The notes beneath the pieces were generated by a model, which ran no database searches, had not been told where the DNA came from, and saw only the letters and a list, made by a program, of their open reading frames with translations. Below, piece after piece: positions 1-11,791 of a DNA stretch of 64,000 bases. Made by a program: the position numbers and the translations under genes. How positions within the stretch are numbered: position 1 is the first letter of the stretch; each line of letters opens with the position of its first letter. The DNA is from Manduca sexta (lineage: Eukaryota > Arthropoda > Insecta > Lepidoptera > Sphingidae): assembly GCF_014839805.1 (NCBI RefSeq), contig NC_051116.1, positions 7,979,556-8,043,555 on the forward strand, read 5' to 3'.

Positions 1-1665
1 CACACGCACACACACGCACGCACGCACACACGCGCGCCGCGCCGAGCTGCGCGACCATCTGCGCACGCACACCGGTACACGCATGCACACACGCACACAC
101 ACGCACGCACGCACACACGCGCGCCGCGCCGAGCTGCGCGACCATCTGCGCACGCACACCGGTACACGCATGCACACACGCACACACACGCACGCACGCA
201 CACACGCGCGCCGCGCCGAGCTGCGCGACCATCTGCGCACGCACACCGGTACACGCATGCACACACGCACACACACGCACGCACGCACACACGCGCGCGC
301 CGCGCCGAGCTGCGCGACCATCTGCGCACGCACACCGGTACACGCATGCACACACGCACACACACACGCACGCACGCACACACGCGCGCCGCGCCGAGCT
401 GCGCGACCATCTGCGCACGCACACCGGTACACGCATGCACACACGCACACACACGCACGCACGCACACACGCGCGCCGCGCCGAGCTGCGCGACCATCTG
501 CGCACGCACACCGGTACACGCATGCACACACGCACACACACACGCACGCACGCACACACGCGCGCCGCGCCGAGCTGCGCGACCATCTGCGCACGCACAC
601 CGGTACACGCATGCACACACGCACACACACGCACGCACGCACACACGCGCGCCGCGCCGAGCTGCGCGACCATCTGCGCACGCACACCGGTACACGCATG
701 CACACCGGTACACGCATGCACACACGCACACACACGCACGCACGCACACACGCGCGCCGCGCCGAGCTGCGCGACCATCTGCGCACGCACACCGGTACAC
801 GCATGCACACACGCACACACACGCACGCACGCACACACGCGCGCCGCGCCGAGCTGCGCGACCATCTGCGCACGCACACCGGTACACGCATGCACACACG
901 CACACACACGCACGCACGCACACACGCGCGCTGCGCCGAGCTGCGCGACCATCTGCGCACGCACACCGGTACACGCATGCACACCGGTACACGCATGCAC
1001 ACACGCACACACACGCACGCACGCACACACGCGCGCCGCGCCGAGCTGCGCGACCATCTGCGCACGCACACCGGTACACGCATGCACACACGCACACACA
1101 CGCACGCACGCACACACGCGCGCCGCGCCGAGCTGCGCGACCATCTGCGCACGCACACCGGTACACGCATGCACACACGCACACACACGCACGCACGCAC
1201 ACACGCGCGCCGCGCCGAGCTGCGCGACCATCTGCGCACGCACACCGGTACACGCATGCACACACGCACACACACGCACGCACGCACACACGCGCGCCGC
1301 GCCGAGCTGCGCGACCATCTGCGCACGCACACCGGTACACGCACGCACGCACACACGCACACACGCACACACACGCACACACGCACACACGCACGCACAC
1401 GCACACACACGCACGCACACACGCGCGCCGCGCCGAGCTGCGCGACCATCTACGCACGCACACCGGTACACGCACGCACACACGCACACACACACGCACG
1501 CACGCACACACGCACACACACACGCACGCACACACGCGCGCCGCGCCGAGCTGTGCGACCATCTGCGCACGCACACCGGTACACGCACGCACGCACACAC
1601 GCACGCACGCACACACGCACACACACGCACACACACACACACGCACACACACACACACACGCACG
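1..1665 (+). repeat. Tandem array 1: 17 copies of an 86-89 bp unit made of a zinc-finger exon end, its splice donor and a CA/CG-rich microsatellite
   Basis: Each unit holds a constant core coding [13 protein letters not shown], then ACCG|GTACACGC, then an (ACGC/ACAC)n stretch. The core recurs at roughly 45, 131, 217, 306, 394, 481, 570, 658, 762, 849, 938, 1041, 1127, 1215, 1302, 1434 and 1546. Two units carry an extra 18 bp (near 699 and 980), and the last two are stretched by microsatellite growth. The core is the end of the exon preceding 1790: ACC G plus GC from that exon restores the HTGERP linker in frame. The unit is C/A/G-rich and has almost no stop codons in the + frames. The left end of the array is cut by the window. 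Confidence 0.93.
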
Positions 1666-4600
1666 CACATACCGCCTCCCTCCTTACAAAATTCACTCGT
1701 TCACTAATCGCCATTTTCAATGAACGATCTCAAACGCTCTTTTCGCTCTATATATATGGTATAGGATCTGTAGTCCGTGTTATCGGCAGGCGAGCGTCCG
1801 TTCGCGTGCGAGACGTGTGGCGCGACGTTCAGCCAGCGCTCCAACCTGCACTCGCACCGCCGCGCCACGCATCTCAACGAGAAGCGACACGCCTGCAGCC
1901 TATGTCCCAAGCAGTTCAAACGGAGAAGGTAATATGAGCACCTATTATAACAGTATGCCACGAAATAAGTTACGAAGTGAAAATATTACATTCCGCATTA
2001 TATGTCCATTGCAGGCTACTAGACTACCACGTGAAGGCGTCGCACACGGGCGAGAGACCGCTCAAGTGCGAAGTGTGTTCGTCCACGTTCGTGTACCCCG
2101 AACATTACAAGAAACACATCCGGACTCACAGCGGCGAGCGGCCTTACGTTTGCGAGGTGAGTGGTGTAGTTTTAAGGTCTTTGTGACTCATAGTCCTATA
2201 GGTAGTGGCGAGGTTAACAAAGTCCCGGGCGAAGTAAAAAAAACAGTTTTACCAATTTCATCGGGTAAGATTGTAACAAAAAAGGGTCCTTCAATGTACC
2301 ACAGGGGGTTTCCCCTGTTCGCCTCTCCGTAGACCAACTCTGCCCATAAGCCTGGGGAACTCATGGTCTCATATACCCTATGGCTTTGAGTCTCATGGTC
2401 TTCGCAACTCAAAGGTCCGATGACTCGCAGTCTCAGATGTTATAATTTATTATCATTTAGTTCTTGTGATGTTTTCTTTTTTATTGCTTTGAGTGACGAG
2501 ACGAGCTTACCGTTTGCCTGATGGTAAGCGATACGACCGCCCATAAACAGGAGAAACATCAAAACTTTGAATTAGAAAGTATTGTTTGGTATTTCAATGC
2601 GTTCGCCATCCTGAGACATGAGATGTTAAGTCTTATTATGTTCAGTAGTTACACTTCAAACCGGAAAAAAACAGTGACTACACACTGCTTGGCGGTAGAA
2701 ATAGACATTGCAATGATACTTACCCAGGCGGACTTTCAAATATGAGAGACCTACCACCATTAGGTGACTATTATTATGAGTTGCGGGTACTCAGTGGCGG
2801 TTATATTTCGTCAGATCTGCGGCAAGACGTTCACGACGCGCGACAACCGCAACACGCACCGCTTCGTGCACAGCGACAAGAAGCCCTACGAGTGCCTCGC
2901 CTGCGGCGCCGGCTTCATGCGCAAGCACCTGCTCTACGAACACATGAACCACTCCGTGAGTTAATAGTAATAACAAGAAGCCCTACGAGTGCCTCGCCTG
3001 CGGCGCCGGCTTCATGCGCAAGCACCTGCTCTACGAACACATGAACCACTCCGTGAGTTAATAGTAATAACAAGAAGCCCTACGAGTGCCTCGCCTGCGG
3101 CGCCGGCTTCATGCGCAAGCACCTGCTCTACGAACACATGAACCACTCCGTGAGTTAATAGTAATAACAAGAAGCCCTACGAGGTGCCTCGCCTGCGGCG
3201 CCGGCTTCATGCGCAAGCACCTGCTCTACGAACACATGAACCACTCCGTGAGTTAATAGTAATAACAATAAGCCCTACGAGTGCCTCGCCTGCGGCGCCG
3301 GCTTCATGCGCAAGCACCTGCTCTACGAACACATGAACCACTCCGTGAGTTAATAGTAATAACAATAAGCCCTACGAGTGCCTCGCCTGCGGCGCCGGCT
3401 TCATGCGCAAGCACCTGCTCTACGAACACATGAACCACTCCGTGAGTTAATAGTAATAACAATAAGCCCTACGAGTGCCTCGCCTGCGGCGCCGGCTTCA
3501 TGCGCAAGCACCTGCTCTACGAACACATGAACCACTCCGTGAGTTAATAGTAATAACAATAAGCCCTACGAGTGCCTCGCCTGCGGCGCCGGCTTCATGC
3601 GCAAGCACCTGCTCTACGAACACATGAACCACTCCGTGAGTTAATAGTAATAACAATAAGCCCTACGAGTGCCTCGCCTGCGGCGCCGGCTTCATGCGCA
3701 AGCACCTGCTCTACGAACACATGAACCACTCCGTGAGTTAATAGTAATAACAATAAGCCCTACGAGTGCCTCGCCTGCGGCGCCGGCTTCATGCGCAAGC
3801 ACCTGCTCTACGAACACATGAACCACTCCGTGAGTTAATAGTAATAACAAGAAGCCCTACGAGTGCCTCGCCTGCGGCGCCGGCTTCATGCGCAAGCACC
3901 TGCTCTACGAACACATGAACCACTCCGTGAGTTAATAGTACTAACAATAAGCCCTACGAGTGCCTCGCCTGCGGCGCCGGCTTCATGCGCAAGCACCTGC
4001 TCTACGAACACATGAACCACTCCGTGAGTTAATAGTAATAACAATAAGCCCTACGAGTGCCTCGCCTGCGGCGCCGGCTTCATGCGCAAGCACCTGCTCT
4101 ACGAACACATGAACCACTCCGTGAGTTAATAGTAATAACAATAAGCCCTACGAGTGCCTCGCCTGCGGCGCCGGCTTCATGCGCAAGCACCTGCTCTACG
4201 AACACATGAACCACTCCGTGAGTTAATAGTAATAACAATAAGCCCTACGAGGTGCCTCGCCTGCGGCGCCGGCTTCATGCGCAAGCACCTGCTCTACGAA
4301 CACATGAACCACTCCGTGAGTTAATAGTAATAACAATAAGCCCTACGAGTGCCTCGCCTGCGGCGCCGGCTTCATGCGCAAGCACCTGCTCTACGAACAC
4401 ATGAACCACTCCGTGAGTCACTATACAATATACATCTTCATTAATCATTCAATACCAATGACGTTTTACAAATAGACGCGCCATACACTAACAAAATGGC
4501 ACATAAAAACGGCGCACTATTTGCTATAACCTTTACAAATTGACTCGAAGAAGGAATAAAAAGATGCAGCATACATTAGTTAGAAAAGGATATATATACA

Positions 4601-7380
4601 TCGACAGTTACGTAGCAACTTTAGTGCCGCACGCTCATTGGCTGTTAAGTCTTTAATCACTTTTACAATATTTTGCGTACAATTTATCGAAACTGCTAAT
4701 TTTTTCCTATTGCACTCAACGCGAACACAGCAACGGCTTAAGCGAACACTGACTCCCTCTATTTTATTTTTGTGTCAAACTCACATAATGTACAATGTTA
4801 ATAGAATTCAACAATTACAATAGATGGCGTTACGTGCATTTTAAATTGTTATCAATGCGGAACTAATTTTTAATTTAGATTTTAAGACATTTAAAAAAAA
4901 AAGTAAATTATTAGCAAAATCCAAAATATAAATTGTGTCGCTTACGCCGTCAATCATCGAAATCCGTTCAGCGGTTCCTAAGTTTACGTCTCACATATTC
5001 GTACATCCAAACATTTTCACAAATATTCGTATTGATAATATTAGTTAAGAGATCCAACATAGATATCAACATCCTCCAAAAACGAGCAGCAATCCATACG
5101 TTTATTATATTGAGCAGAGTGTTAGGGGACACGTTTCTCGTACACGGGGAACAACAGGGAGACTGAATTACCTCCTCCCTGAAGGTATCAGGGCGGGTGG
5201 TCAATAAACCCGAGCAAAAAAGCTCGAGTCAGAGAAAACTCTGAAAGTTGAGTTAAGATATGTAGTTAATTTTTTAGAACACAACTGATGTCACCATTTA
5301 CCCAAGTTAAATGTTACAGGGTCACATAGCGGAGTCCATAGTCGTGAACCAGCCAAGAGTTACCAAAGTTGCGACCAATGTAAGTAATCAGTTTGATGTG
5401 TGAAAGACTTATTTGACTTGCGGCAGTTTTTGATAAATAATTACAATCTCTAATCCAGTTCTTTGCATAAGCTTGTCAAAAAAAAAATCTTATTGGTCCA
5501 ATCTTGCTATGAATCGAAAAAATCTATTACGGTTGTACCAATCGTTTAGAAAAATAATCTGATTTAAAATATGTATGAAAAAAGACGCAACGAATTCCCT
5601 TCAATTAACCTTTCACGTGTGTTTTTAAACTGGAAATAAAGAGGAATCAATTGTAGAACTTGTTGTAGCTTGGCGGCAAAAATAAACAACGCAATCCTAC
5701 CTACACAGACTGACACGAGGACTTTATCAACTAGAAAATATTTTTAATGTCCTATAATTATACGCATATTCTACATTCCCAACTACAGGCTGTTCTAAAA
5801 TGTGTGTATCATTTAATTTCAGATGTTTGGAACTGATGAACTCGAATTAGATTCGACGGAGGATAAATCGATAATCGGTAAATATAACCTTATAAATACA
5901 GGGTGTTCATAAAAAAAAAGGAAAAAAAAATATTTTTAAAAATTAATCAGTTTTTTTATCAACAACTTAATTTAAGTCTTATAAAAACGAAAACAGGGTA
6001 CCAACTTCGTACTATCGCATTTATTTATTTATTTAATAAGGTACACCAACAGCATACATATCCTTATATCTAAAATAAAAAAGTATTGCGTGTTGACAAT
6101 TGGCTGATATGCATGCCACTTACAGTTAAGTACTATTGTTATATCTAACATGCTATGGTACATTAGTAATACGTTACTTTCACAGTAATATCGCGCTAAA
6201 ATACTCTTCAATATAATTCTACGAACCATAGCTATTTAATTCTAGAAAAAAGTATAATTCCTTAATATTTTAAATTTGCAGGTAAAAACCCATTGAGCTT
6301 ACCTGACGATGATCCGCTAATTATCCGTAAGTTGCATTTTTAGCACTAATTCTGAATTATATATTGTTCCACTGTTGGGTTGAGGCCTTAGTGCACTACG
6401 CTGACTTAGTGGTTGTTGACAAAAAAAAATTTTTTTTTTTCTTACATTCATTCATGACATTTAGTGAAAAATCGCCTCTGCTTTTAATAATATATTTTAA
6501 AAATGGAATTTTAAGGACAGGATTTTCAAAAAATGATTGTGTTGATATAAATACTTTAAGTCACTATTACATACGTAAAAGATACTAAGTTACTCACAAA
6601 AAAATCAGATACGAATGTTTAAATTATCACATATATGATTGGTCAAACTTAACTCGTTATTGAAGCAAAAAGACAAAATGAACCATTTATATCGTGTTAT
6701 TGTTGATACCTTTATTTTGCAACACGCTGTACAAAAGTCAAAGCATTTTCGTCCTTTTGCCATTTGCAATACATTTTATATTACTTTATTTCCACAGAAG
6801 CTTTGACCGGCGACAGATCGGAGGCTACGTTACTCGAAGCGGTTGATGTCTCACAACTCGAAAATGCTGAGGTAATTTCTTGTTAATTTTGGAAGTTTTG
6901 TCGTTTTTTTATTTTATATTTTAATATGGGTAAACAATACTATACGCTAAATAATGATAAGCGAAATACGTCTATAGGTTCCAAAAAATATTCTTTTTGT
7001 CGCAGAACATGATTCTATTTAATACAAACGAACATTAAACACACACCACGCCTTTAGGAACGAAGGGGTAGGCAGAGGTGGGTCCAGGGCATACTTCTAC
7101 AGTGATAGTCGAGCCTATCGCCATATCAGACACAAATTCGTGACTACGGGCTTATACAGAATACCTTAATATCACTTCGCCCGATCTAGGATTCGAACCC
7201 AGGACCTGTAAGCGGCGACGTACACCGCGCATAATATAACTACGCCACCAATAGACTTTGAAGGCTTCACAATAATCAAATTTGAAATTTCAGATCGTAG
7301 ACGAAAATGGTGAAATGATTCGTCTCATACAAGTGAAGTTACCGAGCGGCGACAATGGTTGGATGGCTGTCAACAACTAG
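1..7380 (+). CDS. C2H2 zinc-finger protein gene, 3' part (5' end outside window)
   Basis: Probable DNA-binding nuclear protein; I do not recognise the ortholog. Coding exons read by splice sites and phase: 1790-1928, 2015-2156, 2815-2955, 5320-5379, 5823-5877, 6282-6326, 6798-6871 and 7294-7380 (TAG). All phases join, giving 248 codons. Five fingers follow one another with GERP-type linkers: CETC...HRRATH, CSLC...HVKASH, CEVC...HIRTH, CEIC...HRFVH and CLAC...HMNH. The half finger [13 protein letters not shown] of the preceding exon occurs in every unit of the first tandem array, and its leftmost (true) copy lies at or before position 1. The C-terminal ~90 residues are acidic without fingers, ending MAVNN, and could be a regulatory tail. 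Two tandem arrays sit at exon/intron borders (separate entries). Confidence is high for the exons and family, low for any specific function. Confidence 0.88.
2487..2775 (-). mobile_element. SINE, family C, in an intron of the zinc-finger gene
   Basis: Inverted copy of a short interspersed element also present near 20541, 57522 and 63155. Shared landmarks are the palindromic tatgagag start, accggtttgaag, catctcatgtctca, gggcggtcgta and a cgtctcgtcactcaaagcaataaaa tail. The family is common in lepidopteran genomes as I know them; the named family is not determined. Confidence 0.7.
2875..4412 (+). repeat. Tandem array 2: 16 copies of a 97-bp unit made of a zinc-finger exon end, its splice donor and 20 bp of intron
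   Basis: The first copy is the real end of exon 2815-2955. The unit runs from AAGAAGCCCTACGAG through the CLACGAGF finger to ..CACTCC|gtgagttaatagtaataaca and then restarts in the exon. Donor GT positions run from 2956 to 4413, a spacing of 97 with two 98-bp units (extra G in gaggtgcc near 3181 and 4251), giving 1457 bp = 15 repeats. Only the last copy continues into different intron sequence (gtgagtcactatac). Copies are nearly identical, differing mainly in caag/aataag at the junction. Read-through of any donor meets an in-frame TAA two codons later. Junction microhomology (acaagaagccc) fits tandem duplication by slippage. Confidence 0.95.
5320..5379 (+). CDS. 20-codon internal exon of the zinc-finger gene
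   Basis: A 60-base exon too short to stand out as an ORF. It is preceded by ..gttacag and followed by gtaagt, begins and ends in phase 0, and reads [20 protein letters not shown]. It joins the phase-0 end of the last finger exon (..EHMNHS) to the phase-0 start of the next exon ([10 protein letters not shown]..). Without it the reading frame would also be kept, so it may be a cassette exon. Splice sites and frame are seen directly; use in mRNA is inferred. Confidence 0.75.
7041..7256 (-). mobile_element. tRNA-derived SINE, family B
   Basis: On the - strand it has a tRNA-like head (ggcgtagttatattatgc, then a B-box-like gggttcgaatcc) followed by a body shared with copies at 20029, 29823, 42787 and 46793 (tcgcccgat, cgataggctcg, ccccttcgttcc). 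It lies between the last two coding exons of the zinc-finger gene. Confidence 0.7.
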
Positions 7381-7806
7381 ATGGCGCTAGCGACACTCGA
7401 GAACTTTCTACAACTCTAGTTACCGTCAAAACGCACGGTATAGCTAAGAAAAGATTCTAGAAAACTTCTAGAATTGAACTGGTTACCACAAAAATAGGTC
7501 GGAATGCAAAAGTCGGTTGCGGTACAATTAGTATATACATCGCCATCCCGTAAATATCAATGGAACTGCGAGAAGACTATGGTATTAATACAACAAAGTA
7601 TTTGACAACTTTTTAAAAAATACAAGTAACAAAAATGTTTTTATCTAAAATCTATCGGAAAAGGAATTTTTAAAATCCACGCAATAATAAACTAAATCAA
7701 ACATAGCAAACTATCCTATTGCAGTGATAACGCACAACAATCACGCTAGATGGCGACAGACGATACTGACTTGCGATAGCAGAGTTTGCACGACGCGCAT
7801 CAAATA

Positions 7807-8216
7807 CAAGGTCATTTTGACATCGCGTCACTAAATGAAATCACATACTTATCTACTTCGAAATAACACTTTACAATAAGTCACTTAGACCGTAGATGTA
7901 AAATAAAAAGAAAAGTGTAAGTTTCAAACAATATAAACATTTATTAAGTCATTTTAATTTTACACGCCTTAATGCCACTACTACTACTCTAAGAGAATTC
8001 GTTGCAGCGGCAACATCATACTTTCAGTCAGAAATACACTCACGCACACGCCATATTTGCATTAAACTACAAATGATAAAATAAGAACTAAATAAAACTA
8101 AAACTAGGATTTTTGGTGAAAATATTTGTTGTTAATGGATGATTTTGGCACAATGTCAGCAAAGGTGAAGACGAGTATGTGGTTTCATTTAGTAACGCAA
8201 TGTCAAAATGACTTTG
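7807..8216. mobile_element. TA-flanked MITE, family M1, copy 1
   Basis: Terminal inverted repeats: left caaggtcattttgacat, right the reverse complement ..tgtcaaaatgactttg, bounded on both sides by TA. The TIR similarity extends about 40 bp inward (actaaatgaaa.cacatact). 410 bp, no coding capacity, non-autonomous. TA target use suggests the Tc1/mariner superfamily. Other copies: 9274, 37732 and a 5'-truncated one near 59371. Confidence 0.85.
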
Positions 8217-8517
8217 TATACCACCTCCGAATAGGAACCGTCGGAAGGGCTGCGGCCGGTCACAAGCAACATCTGGAAATCTTCCCCTTCCATTGAGGAA
8301 CGTTACCATCTGTTCCTCTACAGCGCCTATATACCTCAAAGTAGGAAATTGATTCATTATTAAATTACCATAAAGGTTAGGGTACCTTGATTTCCTATCC
8401 GAACATGATAACAAAATAATTAAAAAAAGTCATTGTATGTCCAAAAAAAATTGCACCCCTTTTAGAATGTACCAAAAAACTACTAGTAAGTTGATGTTTA
8501 ATTTTGATATTTGACTG

Positions 8518-8869
8518 GGGCCTTATTCCCTACGCCACACGTTATTTTGACAGCCCGTAACAGGCTCTTAACGCAACGTGTCGCGTTGAAGACAATAGCA
8601 ATTGGCATATAGAACATCATTTCACGCTAATTTCATGAAGGTAACACGACCGCGTTACGAGTTTCCACTGTCACAGGGAATAAGCGCCCAGGGGCCTTAT
8701 TCTCTATCCCGCACGTTACTTTGACAGTGTGTAACAAGCACGTAACACAACGCGTCATGTGTAGGACTATAGAAATTTGGCTTACAGAATACTATTCCAC
8801 GAACAATTCTCAAGATAACATGACACGGCTGCGTTACGCGTTTACACTGCCATACAGAATAAGGGCCCT
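8518..8869. mobile_element. Two related MITEs in tandem with GGGGCCTTATTC termini
   Basis: First copy about 8518-8690 (ggggccttattccctac .. cacagggaataagcgccc), second about 8693-8869 (ggggccttattctctat .. acagaataagggcccctga). Each has short inverted termini and a similar interior (cacgtta.tttgacag, aacgcgtc.tg, gcgttacg.gttt.cactg), but they have diverged. No coding capacity. Confidence 0.7.
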
Positions 8870-9181
8870 GATCGAGAAACGAATGCGTCATTCACATGTT
8901 AGTTTCAACCAATCACAATAAAACGACGCGTATTCGTGTTTTTTTGCCACATTCTGTTTAAACTGGTTGATTTTACGCGATAGATTGGAAAGAGCGATTG
9001 AGATCGTTTATCGGCGGTTAGTTATCGATCTGTTTTGTTGATCCACCGATCATGCAACACCCTGTATATAATTTGTAAATAATTAACTCTTTATATAGTT
9101 AAGAATTGGTAATCTTTTAGAATATTACAAGAAACTTTGCCTTTTTAATCTCGTGGAGTAGTTATAGTTAATCATCTCTCA

Positions 9182-9262
9182 TCATCATCATCATCATCAT
9201 CTTCATCATCATCAGCCTTTTGCAGTCCACTGCTGGACTTAGACCTCTCCCAAGTTACGCCA
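9182..9262 (+). repeat. (TCA)n microsatellite joined to a retroposon tail fragment
   Basis: A run of atcatcatcat.. is followed by cttttgcagtccactgctgg, a combination I know as a dispersed repeat end in Lepidoptera. Class uncertain. Confidence 0.5.
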
Positions 9263-9273
9263 CAGAGTATATA

Positions 9274-9641
9274 CAGGGTCATTTTGACATCGCGTTACTG
9301 AATGAAACCACATACTTATCTACTTGGAAATAACGCTTTACAATAAGTTACTTGAGCCGTAGACGTAAAATAAAAATGTGTAAGGTTCGAACAAAATAAA
9401 TATCAATAAATAGTAATTTTAATTTTACTCGCCCTAAAACCAATACTACTAGTCTAAGAGAATTCGTCGCAGCGACAACATCATATTTTCAGTCAGAAAT
9501 ACACCTACGCAAATCAGGAAATTAAATCCAGCATTTTTGATGAAAATATTCGTTATTACTGGATAATTTTTGGCACAATGTCAGCAAAGGTGAAGACGAG
9601 TACGTGGTTTCATTTAGTAACGCAATGTCAAAATGACCATT
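9274..9641. mobile_element. TA-flanked MITE, family M1, copy 2
   Basis: Starts tatacagggtcattttgaca and ends tgtcaaaatgaccattta. The interior matches copy 1 (cttatctact.gaaataac, agaattcgt.gcagcg.caac, ttggcacaatgtcagcaaag). About 368 bp, no coding capacity. Confidence 0.85.
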
Positions 9642-10029
9642 TATAATATATGACAAAGTATTATAGCGACACATACTGTAATAATTATAAATTATAAAAA
9701 TCTCTCAATATAGTTTGTAAAGATATTTGTTAGAAGTCAACACTAGAATTGCTGTATAAAATTGAATTAAATTGGCAACACAGACCAATTTATTGATTAA
9801 TCTAAGCTTGTTAAAGTTATGGACGGAACCGCGAGCAAAACCTAGTGTATCATATTCAGTAAGGTAATGTACATATTGAATACGTTTTAGTATTTTTATT
9901 ATCTCTATCTGAATATAGCTTTATGAAAGGACAGAAGTATATATCGAAAAAATCCAAATTAAAATAAAAATAAATAATCAATGTAAAAAATATTACTCTT
10001 AATGAAAATTATGATTTCGATTAAATTTC

Positions 10030-10340
10030 AGTGAGTTTAGCGACCACCTTACACAAGGTGTTAAAACCCGCCATAATGGCTCACCTAAGTGTCGCCTTAC
10101 GAGATCAGCCTGTGTATATTCTGTTCTAACAGGCCGGCATAATTGTGTCGACTGACGAGAAATGAAAGGATTCGAAATGAAATGACTGAAAAGATTTATT
10201 TATTTGAACCCGTAAAATGGTATACATTATTTAGATTCCGTCAATATTAACTCTACCACCAGTTCGTGCAGTTCTCACCAGAGAAGGACGGGCAAGAAAT
10301 TCTGGTGTTGCTCTTTTCAATCAGTTTAAAGTATAAAGTA
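10030..10340 (+). mobile_element. Retroposon fragments (family F head plus another tail)
   Basis: agcgaccacc.tacacaaggtg, aacccgccata.tggc and cagcctgtgtatat are shared with 11815, 20545 and 58420, and inverted near 57000. The following ctctaccaccagttcg.. cgggcaagaaattctgg.gtt is a separate dispersed motif. Degraded, no ORF. Confidence 0.55.
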
Positions 10341-11791
10341 CATGATACAAAGAAAAAAAAAAAATACTGTTTTTTTTTTGTTCTTTAGAGCAGTTAATTT
10401 ATATGCTCGCAAAATAAGTAATAAATGAATTTTTTATTTCCATACGAACCCAACCCTCTCAGGAATCATGTAATAGGGTAAATCATCTCTCGTCAGTCGA
10501 CATTCTATTGTACTCCACTCCATTTACCATCAGGTGCAGTGGAGCCATTGCCTTGGAAAAAAAAGTTTTGATATCATTTTCGTTAATTTTCAACTCCTTT
10601 AGTTTTTATCTAAGTATTACCGAAGTTACTTTTAAGGAATGTTTGGTATGTATCGAAGTTAACACAGTGTTAACTGATATGGGTTTTTGTGATTGACAAC
10701 CAAAAATTCAAATATTGTATTAAATTGAGACGAAGTATGTACTTCAGTATAGATCATGTTAATAAATAAATATTAAGTTTATTGTTTTGTTTTATTTAAA
10801 ATAACTACCATACATATAAGTTTTTATCTTTGTCTGATTGACTTCAACCGCCAAGATTGGACTATTTATTTATTTAATATTTGGAAAACAAACAGAAATT
10901 ATCCAATATAAATAATTAAAGAATATGTTGCAGAATCCAGCGAAGTTTCCACTAATAAATAACACAGGTATGGAAAGAGTGAACAATAATATTAATTAAA
11001 ATACAATGAAATAAAGGTAACAAAATTAAAAACATATATTCTAAAGGGGAAAAAAACTTAAATAAAATTATGCATATCTGACTATTCTATGACAAGATGA
11101 TTAAAATATTAAAGTGGAAACCACATTCAAAACCATTTTAACTCGACCATCTAGTGAGGCATTCGTTTCTTCTCCATACTTCCAATAAGAAAAAAGCATC
11201 TCAGGTCAAAAGGGCTCTATTTCGTCTATAAAAATGCATCTTGAGAATAACACAAAAGAAAAGGTCAAGGGGTTCTATTCCGTCTGTAAGTGCTAATCCG
11301 TCAGATTCGATCGTCGTATATAATAGGAAAGAGTCAAAAAATCCCTTATTTAACTAACTATACATGGCCATCAAAGCTGTCCTTCGAATAGAATGCCCGT
11401 GCAGACGGATTCGCTCCTCGGAATAGAGCCCTGACCTTAGGAGTATTGTTCTTATGCCGGCGCCACACGTAGCAAAAATATTTGAACACTTGTTGAACTC
11501 GTGTGGCACGGCCATTTGCGTATTTATTATTATTATTATGTATCTTTCCTGTGGGAAATCACAGCATAAAGGTCGGTCCTTTTGGAAGGCTTGCGTGGGA
11601 ACCTGGATCCAACACGTAGAGGCCCCTTTAAGATACATTACTCTAGTTGGGGTTTATACACCTTGCGAGTACTATTATTTATTTACTAGCTTTTGCCCGC
11701 GGCTCCGCCCGCGTTATACAGTTTTTCAGGCTAAAGTTTTCCGTTATAAAAGTAGTAGTTTCCCGGGAGCCTCTCAAACTGTCTCCATACC

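Noticed and set aside
83..1937. Long + strand open frames of 450-546 codons rich in His, Thr, Arg and Ala
   Set aside because: All frames of the CA/CG-rich tandem array are open because the unit lacks T-rich stop codons. Several overlapping frames are equally long, so length is not evidence of coding. Only the [13 protein letters not shown] segment in one frame is homologous to a real exon.
2742..3044. Open frame reading [15 protein letters not shown].. next to the fourth finger
   Set aside because: Out-of-frame reading of the finger exon and of array 2.
1..4412. Regular repeats that could be mistaken for a CRISPR array
   Set aside because: There are no unique spacers; whole units are near-identical and contain exon sequence of a eukaryotic gene.
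8088..8414. 108-codon - strand open frame
   Set aside because: Starts in flanking DNA and runs through the M1 MITE; no protein motif.
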